Position numbers and translations under genes: made by a program. The notes under the pieces were generated by a model. The model was not told where the DNA came from and ran no database searches. It saw only the letters and a program-made list of their open reading frames with translations. Positions 17,501 through 23,670 of a stretch of 45,271 nucleotides of DNA are shown in pieces. This DNA is from Clostridiales bacterium (lineage in GTDB: Bacteria; Bacillota; Clostridia; Christensenellales; CAG-138), in NCBI GenBank assembly GCA_024698505.1, contig JAILRE010000005.1, positions 1 through 45,271 on the forward strand, given 5' to 3'. Each line of letters begins with the position of its first letter. The stretch's first letter is position 1.

Positions 17501-18579
17501 TGAACGCCGGAGGCTACGCAGACCTTGCCCTTTACGGTGACGTTCGCGTTATCCCTGAAATACAGCGTCCTGTAAGGGACCGCGTCCGGGATAGTGGAGC
17601 CGTAAGCGTATTTGAAATTGGCGATATTGGAATTCGTCACGATCTGTTCCGAGCTGTCGTACGGGATCAGCAGCGTGACGCCGGAGGATATCTCGTAATT
17701 GCCGTCGTAGACGGAGCCGTCCACGGCAAGCGTGATCTTTTTGGAGCCGTCGGCAATCGCGGCGGCGTTCGCCTCGTTGAGGTCGAAATAGTAATTACCG
17801 CTGACGTTGAACGTGGCGAGGCCCGCGCGGATGAACACGGGCTTTACCGTGATGGACTGGCCGATATAGACGGAGGCGGGGTTATTCCTGCTCAGGTATT
17901 TGTCGTTGGTCTCGTCGTGCCAGCCGTACAGCTCGTAGCCGCTGTCGGGAGTTGCGGAAAGGTTGTACGCCACCGTGGAGAGCCTCGTGATCTGAAGGCT
18001 TGAAGTGACCGCCGTGCCGTCCACCGTATAGGAGCCGTGCTCGCCGGGAATGAAAGTGACCGTGGCTTCGGTAGCTATGGGGGTCAGCGTGATATTGGAA
18101 AAGGTGACGCCGATACCGGTATTATATCCCGCTGCACTCTTATTGCTGGTAAGCGTGATCGTGAGCGAGCTGCCGACGTTGAGCTGACCGGAATAATTAC
18201 CGGAGGAGCCGCTCTGCTGAGTGCTGCCGATCTTGAAGGTGCCCTCTGAAGCTGTGACCGTCCAGCTGAATGACAGCGTTGCGTTGAAGGTCGAATCGTT
18301 CGTGAGCGTCAGCGTATCGGACTGAGAATAATAAACGCTGCCGAAGCCTATGGACTGTTTTCGCGCTTTGACCAGACCGGTGATCGTTCCGGACGACGGA
18401 ACGGCCCATGTCCCGATGCTGCCCGTCGTTGCCGAAAGGCCCGCTACGCCCGGATCGAGGACAGCCCTTGAGGGCGCGGCCGGTACTTCCTTGCCGGTTG
18501 CGAATACGCTCGCGGGGAATACGCCCGCGATCATAGCGGCCGCAATGAAAATTGCCAGCAGTTTCTTCAGAGTTTTCAT
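11599..18579 (-). CDS. Giant secreted protein: beta-helix-like repeats, InlB-like repeats, C-terminal dockerin
   Basis: 2326 residues. The signal peptide is MKTLKKLLAIFIAAAMIAGV...ASVFA (1 to about 27). An N-terminal beta-sandwich-like part precedes a long region (about 880-1850) of degenerate repeats with recurring phrases such as IGTI.N, YA..N.G and I..I.N, rich in Asn, Gly, Ser and Thr, as in parallel beta-helix adhesins. Four repeats of about 67 residues around YTITWK...AGWTP...YTATF follow (about 1926-2200), InlB-like. Then a MucBP-like segment (TVRYVYEDG) and a dockerin (last 60 residues) with two calcium loops, DVDCDGDVDFED and DFNEDGKVDTAD. No LPXTG. The start follows AGGAGG 11 bases upstream. 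The dockerin implies noncovalent attachment to a cohesin elsewhere. No catalytic motif is visible, so adhesin or matrix is the likelier role. Confidence 0.85.
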   Translation of the reverse strand: MKTLKKLLAIFIAAAMIAGVFPASVFATGKEVPAAPSRAVLDPGVAGLSATTGSIGTWAVPSSGTITGLVKARKQSIGFGSVYYSQSDTLTLTNDSTFNATLSFSWTVTASEGTFKIGSTQQSGSSGNYSGQLNVGSSLTITLTSNKSAAGYNTGIGVTFSNITLTPIATEATVTFIPGEHGSYTVDGTAVTSSLQITRLSTVAYNLSATPDSGYELYGWHDETNDKYLSRNNPASVYIGQSITVKPVFIRAGLATFNVSGNYYFDLNEANAAAIADGSKKITLAVDGSVYDGNYEISSGVTLLIPYDSSEQIVTNSNIANFKYAYGSTIPDAVPYRTLYFRDNANVTVKGKVCVASGVHIMSQGQAGPYGLIVMDPQAKMTFESGSVLYAFGYIKGTGSVEVKSGATVYENLFVADYPGSASNLNTLKSAGVFPFSKFTVKNVWAPMTLYSGASESVYFNLYGTNAGYHDLWLTFMGSSSSALFRTDGSITKSFAGDRQIVRVNGNSSINPMSLSMSVSLISVNINTSDLAGIPIPFNFTLIAESGTITMNENVILSKGTVTKVDEGAKIVIPSGKNLYVLDGSDDLQAVGTQPDAQLDVNGRIEVSGKLWTSTNKARIISSHGTGVIQFKSSAGTAASTVKVKTGSTTAAEVAVAPASLMNGVDDPRYAETSGTGTSTWYYDSDGLRWYRYKVDFVYNGSVVGHGYFCEDGSTVSYDASWLTNVSASVTSGSASASVSGTTVNVTNVTSDCTVTLTGTSGQYIPVFVLNESQYASYVRFTGNTLSETREINGKTHYVVNKAPSAMSVGTAYAAPTDASMGVSAANNNGIVWNLTGVSPRSGMNYNGKVPVGAENGGEVYVYGFYTGMVAYNSRTDSYYPTLAEAMANIPMDGECTVRLVMDCGSFEDESSISVYIIPETANVTVDVNGFRAVGRLVNKGSLTLDLKGGVWEYATGATAAAAAYKGIAAIINSGSLTIVDTVGGGRITSDAISNASGSDGSAVIRNNAGATLAVIGKSGDSLLALSQIQKVNTNNYGIFNLGTITELTNVDISTANGGSCGLNLYNYNTGVVNLISGGHMFCCSDVSIFNYGGTITEINGLTIDGKYGISNRNIRGGAIASGYTVAEADKGVIGTIVNCHIEVGFYAINNHAVINTMSNSTFIAHPDSAQVDTRGNGLATASEGNTNCNTIINNYDWWYNTNVWKQVDSSSNGYTRTIYYKEDANCRPTIDQIINCNIYAENTSNSSSHGYALVNYGIINKIGGTTEIKTYKHPDNTKISTSHYSMHNLSGGIIRSIEGTVNISATGIGTVYNDGAFTEQIDYKYGDKVGGNVTYQYSVYGQPSEITSITCSGTWSCGTYYALYNTGYIQTIDAPGLTLSGNTGSYNVLYNASAGANSTFEYTRSYTDVTASGTEYRRVAVYTKNLEKGSTIGTINGITLIGKYYVLNNQGHIGTLSNVTVSNNAASNEPTVLNGDLRYGVLTEDRQTNRSSQTDPHLTVTAGIVTRYDREYTCSVPPTIDTIDNLTVNSNGQYAFRNAGAIGTLRNSAFTATTNYALHNSAAGPYTERTTLQYYSGTGIFTTSKYTSESNVHYKRNAATINSVENCVFKTNTGTYAVLNSGHIGTIKNSDFRAGATTAAAFALANINNQEREYTRNLEEIMYVTANASSSCTAYWGTGGESEVIVYDYEAPSIDLIGEGNTFTATTTVIANNGIISAIDSQTGALTIVTGSAQKGIAIYNYIACLDSRTSTTPYTAAASQNASGTKGTTVHDDTPLSGAHIGTIKNTVINANGVGIQNGSANASYLPVIDELGAGLEVNANCTTAGYHAVYNTTYAKIAAITGGIYTAKTATTNAYRNNNTNPEHATFISGGDFKGMAATKDNAIFEPDNTNRQTYPEGLSLCGTESVTLHDGTTASGYYFIGEQSAQTYTITWKNWDGTVLGTTTVAEGETPSYSGQTPTRPATAQYTYAFSGWTPSIVPAAADATYTAQFTPTVRTYTITWKMDDGYVIDTTTVAYGATPTHADPAKDATAQYTYAFAGWTPAISEVTADATYTATFTPTVRTYTITWKMDDDSVIDTTTVAYGAIPTHADPAKDATAQYTYTFAGWTPAISEVTGDATYTATFTPTVRTYTITWKDEDGNVLETDENVPYGAMPEYNGATPEKAADADHTYSFFDWDPKVIPVTEDAVYTATYCVKETRLTVRYVYEDGTEAAETYTAFIPVYTTYNAPIPALEGYFAYPGEASGFMREDAVEITVTYYKILRGDVDCDGDVDFEDVALLYGFLLNKAELSVKGIINADFNEDGKVDTADVTCLVNYILNI
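11980..12800 (-). repeat. Four tandem InlB-like repeats with a 201-bp period
   Basis: The phrase CCTGACCGTGGGAGTGAA recurs at 12181, 12382 and 12583, an exact 201-bp (67-codon) period. The two central units are nearly identical in DNA and the outer two are diverged. The layout fits recent unequal recombination that expanded the stalk of the giant protein. Confidence 0.9.
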
Positions 18580-18598
18580 TTTGACGAATACCTCCTGA

Positions 18599-18630
18599 CG
18601 GCATATCAAAATGCCGTGTGCTTTGATATG
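18599..18630 (-). promoter_or_regulatory. Leader of the giant gene with two mutually exclusive hairpins
   Basis: CATATCAAA (18602-18610) pairs with TTTGATATG (18622-18630), 9 bp. The shorter CGGCAT (18599-18604) pairs with ATGCCG (18611-18616) and uses the same bases, so only one can form. The ribosome site (18591-18596) is directly downstream in the transcript. A switch controlling translation is possible; this is inference. Confidence 0.45.
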
Positions 18631-18637
18631 TGGTCGA

Positions 18638-18666
18638 TTTATGAAAATGCCGAACGCTTGCGTCAA
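18638..18666 (-). promoter_or_regulatory. Candidate promoter of the giant surface-protein gene
   Basis: TTGACG (18666-18661 on the minus strand), a 17-base spacer and CATAAA (18643-18638). The -35 lies inside the loop and stem of a hairpin at 18649-18676. Transcription would start near 18631, at the beginning of the leader hairpin. Confidence 0.5.
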
Positions 18667-18724
18667 GCGTTTCGGCTTTGATTTCATTAGGCGAATACGG
18701 CCGGAAGGAAAGCCCCTTCCGGCC
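18649..18724 (-). terminator. Two GC-rich hairpins after the PTEA-repeat gene
   Basis: On the minus strand, just after the PTEA-protein stop, a 10-bp stem (GGCCGGAAGG, 18724-18715 with 18708-18699) is followed by a second long stem (18676-18649, GCCGAA...TTCGGC). The second is followed by ATTTTCAT, only a weak U run. Together they probably reduce read-through into the giant gene. Confidence 0.55.
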
Positions 18725-18733
18725 GCGAATCAA

Positions 18734-19156
18734 TTATTCACCTGCAGACTCTTCCCCGGACTCAGCGGGTTCCTCTGTGGGTTCAGCCGTGGGAGCTTCG
18801 GTCGGCTCCTCGGCGGGTTCCTCCTCGGGTTCCTCTGTGGGTTCCTCGGTGGGTTCTTCTGTGGGCGCTTCGGTCGGAGCCTCTGTGGGGGCTGCGGTCG
18901 GAGCCTCTGTGGGCGCTTCGGTGGGCGCTTCCGTAGGAGCCTCCGTCGGAGCTTCGGTGGGCGAGTGCTTCGTTTCCTCGGTGGGGGCTGCGGTCGGCTC
19001 ATCGGTGGTTATTTTGAGCGTGCCGTTGAGCTTCATGGTCTTCCTGTATTTGGCGGAGAGGCCGAAGCCCGTGCTGATCCCCGCGATAAGGAGCAGCGCT
19101 ATTGCTATGCTGAGGACAGCTCTGTTTTTCTTTATGAATTCCTTTATCCTATCCAT
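18734..19156 (-). CDS. Small SipW-type secreted protein with a PTEA-repeat tail
   Basis: A 140-residue protein. The first 40 residues form a SipW/TasA-type signal: a basic start (MDRIKEFIKKNR), a hydrophobic stretch (AVLSIAIALLLIAGISTGFG) and a SAKYRK end resembling the AKY cleavage zone of TasA-like precursors. A short KLNGTLKITTDEP segment follows, then about 85 residues of PTEA/PTEE repeats to the C terminus. The globular part of normal TasA-like proteins is missing, so the product would be a flexible acidic tail. GAGGAGGG precedes the start by 6 bases. Likely a linker or cap in the fibre made by this cluster (inference). Confidence 0.7.
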   Translation of the reverse strand: MDRIKEFIKKNRAVLSIAIALLLIAGISTGFGLSAKYRKTMKLNGTLKITTDEPTAAPTEETKHSPTEAPTEAPTEAPTEAPTEAPTAAPTEAPTEAPTEEPTEEPTEEPEEEPAEEPTEAPTAEPTEEPAESGEESAGE

Positions 19157-19168
19157 GCAGAGCCCTCC

Positions 19169-19666
19169 TCAGTTCACCTGCGTGAACGTAACTATTACCT
19201 GAAAATCGTATTCCGTTTCCGAAGGAGTACCGTCAACAACGAGCTTCAGTATTTCCTCCGCGGTTTCCCCCGGATCGATCACGTCGACGTTCTTCCATTC
19301 GAAGACCGAGCCTTCCGTATTGGGCTCGCCCTGTTTGGCTCCGAGCGTGGGCTTGAGGAAATCGTCGACCTTCTTGTTAAATACGAGCTTGACGCTGTAA
19401 ACGACGGCGACCTCGGAGCTGTTCGTAAGGAAGATCTTTCTCTCGTCATACGTATTGCCATTGACAAGATCCACGGAGTAATCCGATCTGTCGAGTTCGG
19501 CGCCCACATTGAAGGAAGCGATCCTCGCCTTGGCTCCGGCAGTGCCGGAAGAGGCCGCGAATTTTGCGAATATTCCCGATACAAGACAGCTCGTCGCTAT
19601 CGCGAGGCAGAACAGCAGCACCGCGACGTCGACGAAGATCCCTCCGGATGCTTTCCTTCGATTCAT
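19169..19666 (-). CDS. Small TasA/camelysin-like secreted protein
   Basis: 165 residues. An N-terminal SipW-type signal (hydrophobic DVAVLLFCLAIATSCLVS, then GIFAKFAASSGTAGAKARIA) leads into a beta-rich domain. The ASSGTAGAKARIASFNVGAE segment matches the conserved start of mature TasA-like clostridial proteins (AR.A.F or ARVAKW). The start is the ATG after AGGGAGGT with a 6-base gap; an upstream in-frame ATG overlaps the peptidase gene and lacks a site. Its gene directly follows a SipW-type peptidase, the usual arrangement for a substrate. Probable minor fibre subunit. Confidence 0.75.
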   Translation of the reverse strand: MNRRKASGGIFVDVAVLLFCLAIATSCLVSGIFAKFAASSGTAGAKARIASFNVGAELDRSDYSVDLVNGNTYDERKIFLTNSSEVAVVYSVKLVFNKKVDDFLKPTLGAKQGEPNTEGSVFEWKNVDVIDPGETAEEILKLVVDGTPSETEYDFQVIVTFTQVN

Positions 19667-19710
19667 AGAATTACCTCCCTCTATGGATAAGCGGGAAACC
19701 CGCACCGATC

Positions 19711-20358
19711 TCATTCCTCTTTTTTCTCTTCGGAAGGCGCGTTTTCTTCGGCCTTCTCTTCCTTTGCGGCGGCTTCGAACTGCCTGCGCAGCTCGATTAT
19801 CTCCCGCTGCATTTTTTCCACCTTGTCCTCCTCCTGCTTATCCTGCTCCCTGGCTCTGAGCGAGAGCGTCAGCAGCACGAAGATGACTACCAGTATCATT
19901 ATCATTCCGGGCACGGTCTTTATGAACCTCATCGCCGCGCCTGCGAACGGTATGGCGAAGAGCACCCTGCCCTTTATCCTCGAGACGGTCACGGGATCGT
20001 CCGGAGCGTTGTTCGCGTCGCCCTTGGCGACGAACACGCCGGAATCCTTATCCATCTCGATCACCCTGTGCACCACGGGAGTGCCGCCCGTCTGGTACAC
20101 TACTATGTCGCCGACTTTATAATCCTTCGCCTTGACGGCGATAATGAGGTCGTTGACCTTATAGGTCGGCTCCATGCTCCCCGTGAGGACGACTCCCGCG
20201 CCGAAGCCCAGAGGCATCGGAAGCGAATCGCCGCGGAAGGCCTTGACGAAAAGGCTGAATATGCAGCAGTACGCCACGAGAGCGATCAGTATGAATGCGA
20301 TCGCCTTTCCGACCGTCACCCTGCCCTTACGGGTTTTTTCGGTTTCGTTTCCGTTCAT
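19711..20358 (-). CDS. sipW: SipW-type (ER-type, S26B) signal peptidase, second copy
   Basis: A 215-residue membrane peptidase cleaving the special signal peptides of TasA-like proteins. Membrane spans at about 19-38 and 150-167. The catalytic Ser61 is in LTGSMEP, His97 in PVVHRVIE (the Ser/His/Asp type of archaeal/ER peptidases replaces the usual lysine) and Asp114 in KGDANNAPDD. A charged coiled-coil tail (175-215) is probably cytoplasmic. The ATG at 20358 follows GGAGG at 11 bases; the in-frame TTG at 20376 is inside that site. Placed between the PPQTG protein and the small TasA-like protein, both likely substrates. Confidence 0.9.
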   Translation of the reverse strand: MNGNETEKTRKGRVTVGKAIAFILIALVAYCCIFSLFVKAFRGDSLPMPLGFGAGVVLTGSMEPTYKVNDLIIAVKAKDYKVGDIVVYQTGGTPVVHRVIEMDKDSGVFVAKGDANNAPDDPVTVSRIKGRVLFAIPFAGAAMRFIKTVPGMIMILVVIFVLLTLSLRAREQDKQEEDKVEKMQREIIELRRQFEAAAKEEKAEENAPSEEKKEE

Positions 20359-20386
20359 TGACGGGTGTTCCTCCAAAGGGGGAAGC

Positions 20387-21199
20387 TCAGGCTCCCTCCT
20401 GCTCCCTTTCGCGGCGGTTATCCCTGACGCGGGTGATTATCGCGAACACGAGCACTATCGCGCTGATGCCGATGAGCACGAGGCCCCACTGCAGCATCGT
20501 CGCGGCGCCGGTCTGAGGCGGTCCCGGAGGAATGGGGCCCTCGTCGCCTTCGATGATTATGTAGAAGCCGATGAGCGCGTCGTCCGCGGTATCCCATGCG
20601 GCCTTGTTGCCGAGGTAGGTGTCGATCGGGTCGGACTCATAGATGCCGGGCTCGATCTCGTCGCCCCTTTCGAATATCCAGTACCAGCCGATATCGAAAT
20701 CCTGTATCGCCTTGGGATCGACCGTGCCGGTGACGGCGCGCGCGCCGATGAGATCGTCGGGCGTTACGCCCTCGGGAAGGAGGTGTTCGTAGTTCGTCGC
20801 GGGGGAGGAGCCGTCGGCCTTGAAATCGCCGTATAGCTCGAGAATATCGCATTCCTTTATCATCCAGGCGAAAGCCGTGTACTTAATGGTATCGCCGCTG
20901 TCGTTCTTGAGCCTTATGACGGTGGGCAGCTCCGTTCCGGGAGCGAAGACGTTATCCTCGTTCTGGGATTCGACGTTCTGATAGTACTGAGAGAAGAAGG
21001 AAAGCTCGGCTATGCCGTCCTCATGGACGGTGGTGTTCTCATCCCATGTAAGCTTCTTATTTGCGAACGTAAGAAGATGCTGGGGGCTCTCCGCCCTCCC
21101 GGCATAGGTCAGCATCACTACCAGCGGCAGCGTTATGACCTCCAGTATGAACAGGACCAGTACGGTGGGAAGCAGCCACCTGTTCGTCCTCTTTTTCAT
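20387..21199 (-). CDS. Secreted protein with PPQTG cell-wall-sorting-like C terminus
   Basis: 270 residues. An N-terminal signal anchor (RWLLPTVLVLFILEVITLPL) is followed by a beta-rich extracellular domain. A segment with DTYLGN resembles one in the TasA-like protein two genes away (QADTYLGN). The C terminus has PPQTG (227-231), a hydrophobic span (LQWGLVLIGISAIVLVFAII) and a basic tail (RVRDNRRER), the layout of a sortase signal with P in place of L. No sortase is in the window, so it may simply be membrane-anchored. The start at 21199 follows AAGGGAG; longer in-frame starts have no site. It could anchor the fibre to the cell (inference). Confidence 0.75.
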   Translation of the reverse strand: MKKRTNRWLLPTVLVLFILEVITLPLVVMLTYAGRAESPQHLLTFANKKLTWDENTTVHEDGIAELSFFSQYYQNVESQNEDNVFAPGTELPTVIRLKNDSGDTIKYTAFAWMIKECDILELYGDFKADGSSPATNYEHLLPEGVTPDDLIGARAVTGTVDPKAIQDFDIGWYWIFERGDEIEPGIYESDPIDTYLGNKAAWDTADDALIGFYIIIEGDEGPIPPGPPQTGAATMLQWGLVLIGISAIVLVFAIITRVRDNRREREQEGA

Positions 21200-21326
21200 G
21201 GCAAAGTCTCCCTTCTTATCGTTTGCGGCGTGCGCCGCAGGAAAAAATCGTTTCAGGCCTTTCGGCATGGATCGAAGCCTCCGCTTGGCAGGGGTTTCGA
21301 TCATATGCCGATCCTTGTAAGATCCG

Positions 21327-21357
21327 CCCGGCCCGCCCGCCACGAGAGCGGGCCGGG
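21327..21357 (-). promoter_or_regulatory. GC-rich hairpin between the TasA-like and PPQTG genes
   Basis: CCCGGCCCGC (21327-21336) and GCGGGCCGGG (21348-21357) form a 10-bp stem with an 11-base loop, with no U run after it. A weaker hairpin (TAATTGC/GCAATTA, 21375-21395) overlaps the TasA-like stop codon. Such stems commonly stabilise an upstream mRNA or lower downstream expression; that role is inference. Confidence 0.5.
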
Positions 21358-21392
21358 AAATCATTAAGATCAGTTAATTGCCTGCAGTGCAA

Positions 21393-22376
21393 TTAGTCGA
21401 TCTGGGTCGCGGTGGCGGTGAACTCAACGGAGATCTGAGTGCTGGCGCCTTCGGGAACAATGATGCCCTCAACACCGGCAGCGATGTTTCCGAGATAGGT
21501 GTCGGCCTGGTCGTAGATCTCGATGACTTCGCCATCATTATCCTTGACTTCAAAGGGCCACTGCCAGGAGAGGGTGAACGTGTAATCCATCTCCTTGCCG
21601 GGCTTGAAATCGTAGGACATCTTGAGGGTGGTATCGGTGACCTCGAGCTGGAAGTTGGTGCCGCCGGAAACGATGCCGGAAAGAGCTTCCTCAACGATAT
21701 CCTTGTACTCGTCTTTGCCGGCGACCTTCTTCAGGATCTGCATGGCAGAGAAGATGGAGCAGCCGTTCTCGGTGAAGCCGAGCGCGATGGCGGCATCGAG
21801 CTGATCCTGATGACCATTCTGAAGGACCTCGATGATCTTGTCGGCAAGATTGAATTCCTGATCCTTGCCGGAGATGACGAGATTCCACTTGATGGGGGTG
21901 TAGGCCCCCTCAAGATCGAAGGTGTTGAAATAGCCGTATTCGCCGTCCTTCAGAACGAGCTGGGTGTAATCGACATAGCCGTTCATAGCGGGGAGAACAA
22001 CGTCCTTCCAGTTCTTGATCTCAAGGGTGTAGCGGGTAGCTACCTCGGGGGTGCCCTTTACGGTAGCGACCATATCGCCGTTTACGTCCTTATCCTTGGA
22101 GCTGGTGCCGGGAGCGACGACGTAATCATCCATAGACGAGATGACGGAGTATTTATGCTTGCCGTCCTCATTATAGGTGTCGTCATGGGTCTCGTACTGC
22201 TTCGCAAACGGTGCGCCGTTCATGGTAAGCAGGATGCCCCACTTGGCAACGCGGGCCTGACCTTCACCCTGAGCCTTCGTGACGTACTTGGCGAAGGTGC
22301 TTCCGACGAAGCAGGCGGTGATCATTGTGAGAGCCAGCATGAGAGCTGCGACTTTCACAGTCCAATTCTTCTTCAT
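21393..22376 (-). CDS. TasA-like major fibre protein (SipW substrate)
   Basis: 327 residues. The signal MKKNWTVKVAALMLALTMIT...STFAKYVTKAQG is followed by GQARVAKWG, the hallmark start of clostridial TasA-like proteins. The mature part is acidic and beta-rich with a helical insert around the DQLDAAIALGFTENG region, a typical TasA/camelysin-like jelly-roll size. TasA family proteins assemble into biofilm fibres after SipW processing. The start follows AGGAGG with a 10-base gap. The gene lies between a SipW-type peptidase and a strong hairpin and has a structured leader, which fits the most highly expressed member of the cluster. No covalent anchor is visible. Confidence 0.85.
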   Translation of the reverse strand: MKKNWTVKVAALMLALTMITACFVGSTFAKYVTKAQGEGQARVAKWGILLTMNGAPFAKQYETHDDTYNEDGKHKYSVISSMDDYVVAPGTSSKDKDVNGDMVATVKGTPEVATRYTLEIKNWKDVVLPAMNGYVDYTQLVLKDGEYGYFNTFDLEGAYTPIKWNLVISGKDQEFNLADKIIEVLQNGHQDQLDAAIALGFTENGCSIFSAMQILKKVAGKDEYKDIVEEALSGIVSGGTNFQLEVTDTTLKMSYDFKPGKEMDYTFTLSWQWPFEVKDNDGEVIEIYDQADTYLGNIAAGVEGIIVPEGASTQISVEFTATATQID

Positions 22377-22411
22377 AAGAATTCTTCCTCCTATTGAAAT
22401 AATTAATGTTG

Positions 22412-22497
22412 GGGCAAACATTGCCCTTTGGAAATGCCCGGGACAATCGCTTGTCCCAACAGTGAGACCGTCATTCGGTATCGCGCCGCCGTGGCGC
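22412..22497 (-). promoter_or_regulatory. Structured leader of the TasA-like gene: three hairpins
   Basis: Three stems lie in 200 non-coding bases: GGGCAA/TTGCCC (22412-22426), GGGACAA/TTGTCCC with a GCGA-type loop on the minus strand (22440-22457) and GCGCC/GGCGC (22482-22497). A TATAAT on the minus strand (22533-22528) without a clear -35 might give an internal promoter. The c-di-GMP riboswitch cores I looked for are absent. Confidence 0.5.
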
Positions 22498-22577
22498 AGC
22501 GCTTTTGTTATCGAAGCATTCTCACTCATTATATTCGCCGCGCCGCATCGTGGCATGCGGACGGAAAATACACTCGT

Positions 22578-23396
22578 TTATTCGGCGGAGCCGTTCTTTT
22601 CGGCCTGCTCCTTGGCAAGGGCGCGCAGGCGTTCGAGCTCCTTCTCGAGCTCGGCGGTGCGGTCGTCGTCCTTCTTGGAGGAGCGCGACCTGCGGATTAT
22701 GTCGAAGATGATGAACGTCAGCACGGGAACGCCGATGAACAGCGCCATGCCGAGGGGCTTCTGCAGGAAATAGATGAAATCGCCCAGGGCGGGTATGCGG
22801 GCGCTGTATCTGCCGACGACCTTATCCGCGGGCACGGGATCGGTATCCTGCGTGTTGTTCGCGTCGCCCTTCGTGGTGAAGGAGAGGGCGCCGCCTTCGT
22901 TGTTGACCTTGATTATCCTATGCGTTACGACGGAGCTGTTTTCCATATAGGAGATGACGTCGCCCGCCTTGAGTTCGTTCACGTCGGCCTTCTTCGTGAG
23001 GATCAGATCGCCCACCTCTATATGATCGGCGGCAGGCCTTTCGACGAGATAGAACGGATCGTCCGTATCGAGGGCGTTGACGCTCATTATCGTGTTGGCG
23101 ACCTTGTGATCCTCCGCCATCGTGTAGACGGTGTCCCCCACCTTGATGGAGGCAAGCTCGGCTTCCGTCATGCCGACGATCTCGGAGCGGTAGATGCTGT
23201 GCTGAACGTCGCTGCTCATGGAGCCCGATTTTACGACGAGCGGAGTTATGCCGAATACGGAGGGCGGCACGTCGCTGTGGATGAGCCCCTTCACTATGAT
23301 GGTTATATTGAAAATGAGCAGCAGCCCGAACAGGACGCAGAGCGCCGCGCCTATTACGGAGACCGCTATATTCAGTACGGAACGTTTTTCTTTCAT
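22578..23396 (-). CDS. sipW: SipW-type (S26B) signal peptidase, first copy, with an extra loop
   Basis: 272 residues. TM1 at about 8-35, then KSGSM with Ser59; VVTHRIIKV with His159; TKGDANNTQD with Asp178; TM2 at about 213-233; and a charged coiled-coil tail (240-272). About 70 extra residues between the serine and the histidine region (SSDVQHSIYRSEI...AADHI) distinguish it from the second copy and from short SipW proteins. Start at 23396 after GAGGAGG with a 4-base gap. First gene of the surface cluster, with its own promoter. It should process the TasA-like protein encoded next. The extra loop may give substrate choice (inference). Confidence 0.88.
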   Translation of the reverse strand: MKEKRSVLNIAVSVIGAALCVLFGLLLIFNITIIVKGLIHSDVPPSVFGITPLVVKSGSMSSDVQHSIYRSEIVGMTEAELASIKVGDTVYTMAEDHKVANTIMSVNALDTDDPFYLVERPAADHIEVGDLILTKKADVNELKAGDVISYMENSSVVTHRIIKVNNEGGALSFTTKGDANNTQDTDPVPADKVVGRYSARIPALGDFIYFLQKPLGMALFIGVPVLTFIIFDIIRRSRSSKKDDDRTAELEKELERLRALAKEQAEKNGSAE

Positions 23397-23501
23397 GCTT
23401 CCTCCTCGAGGGATGGGGCGAAGCCGATATTTGCGGCAGGCCCTGTAATGCGGAACGGCGGAAAATGGGTATACTCCCCCCATACCATTCCGATTATATA
23501 C

Positions 23502-23529
23502 ATTATACCACTTTATGGCAGTATTGCAA
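23502..23529 (-). promoter_or_regulatory. Promoter of the SipW/TasA surface cluster
   Basis: TTGCAA (23529-23524) and a perfect TATAAT (23507-23502) on the minus strand, 16 bases apart, with a leader of about 100 bases to the first peptidase gene. Just downstream, GGTAT...ATACC arms flank a C-run; no regulator can be assigned. Confidence 0.75.
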
Positions 23530-23630
23530 TAGTTCGAGAAGAAATCAAAAAAGAATTTTTGTATTATTTTGTTTCAAATTATTCACATCCCGCCTGTAAA
23601 TCGGGCACAAAAAACGCAAAAGGCGGCATG

Positions 23631-23653
23631 AAAAAAGCCGGGATCGGCCCGGC
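23631..23653 (-). terminator. Terminator of the fakA-plsX-kinase operon
   Basis: GCCGGG (23653-23648 on the minus strand), a 5-base loop, CCCGGC (23642-23637), then six Ts. It lies 17 bases after the stop of the kinase gene. Confidence 0.85.
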
Positions 23654-23670
23654 GCAGTATCCTATTCGCA

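Noticed and set aside
22377..22577. c-di-GMP riboswitch before the TasA-like gene
   Set aside because: Biofilm genes often have one, but the conserved core and tetraloop-receptor sequence are not present; only simple stems are visible.
23463..23495. Invertible promoter (phase variation) before the surface cluster
   Set aside because: GGTAT and ATACC arms are only 5 bp, 9 bases apart, and do not flank the promoter. No recombinase gene is near.
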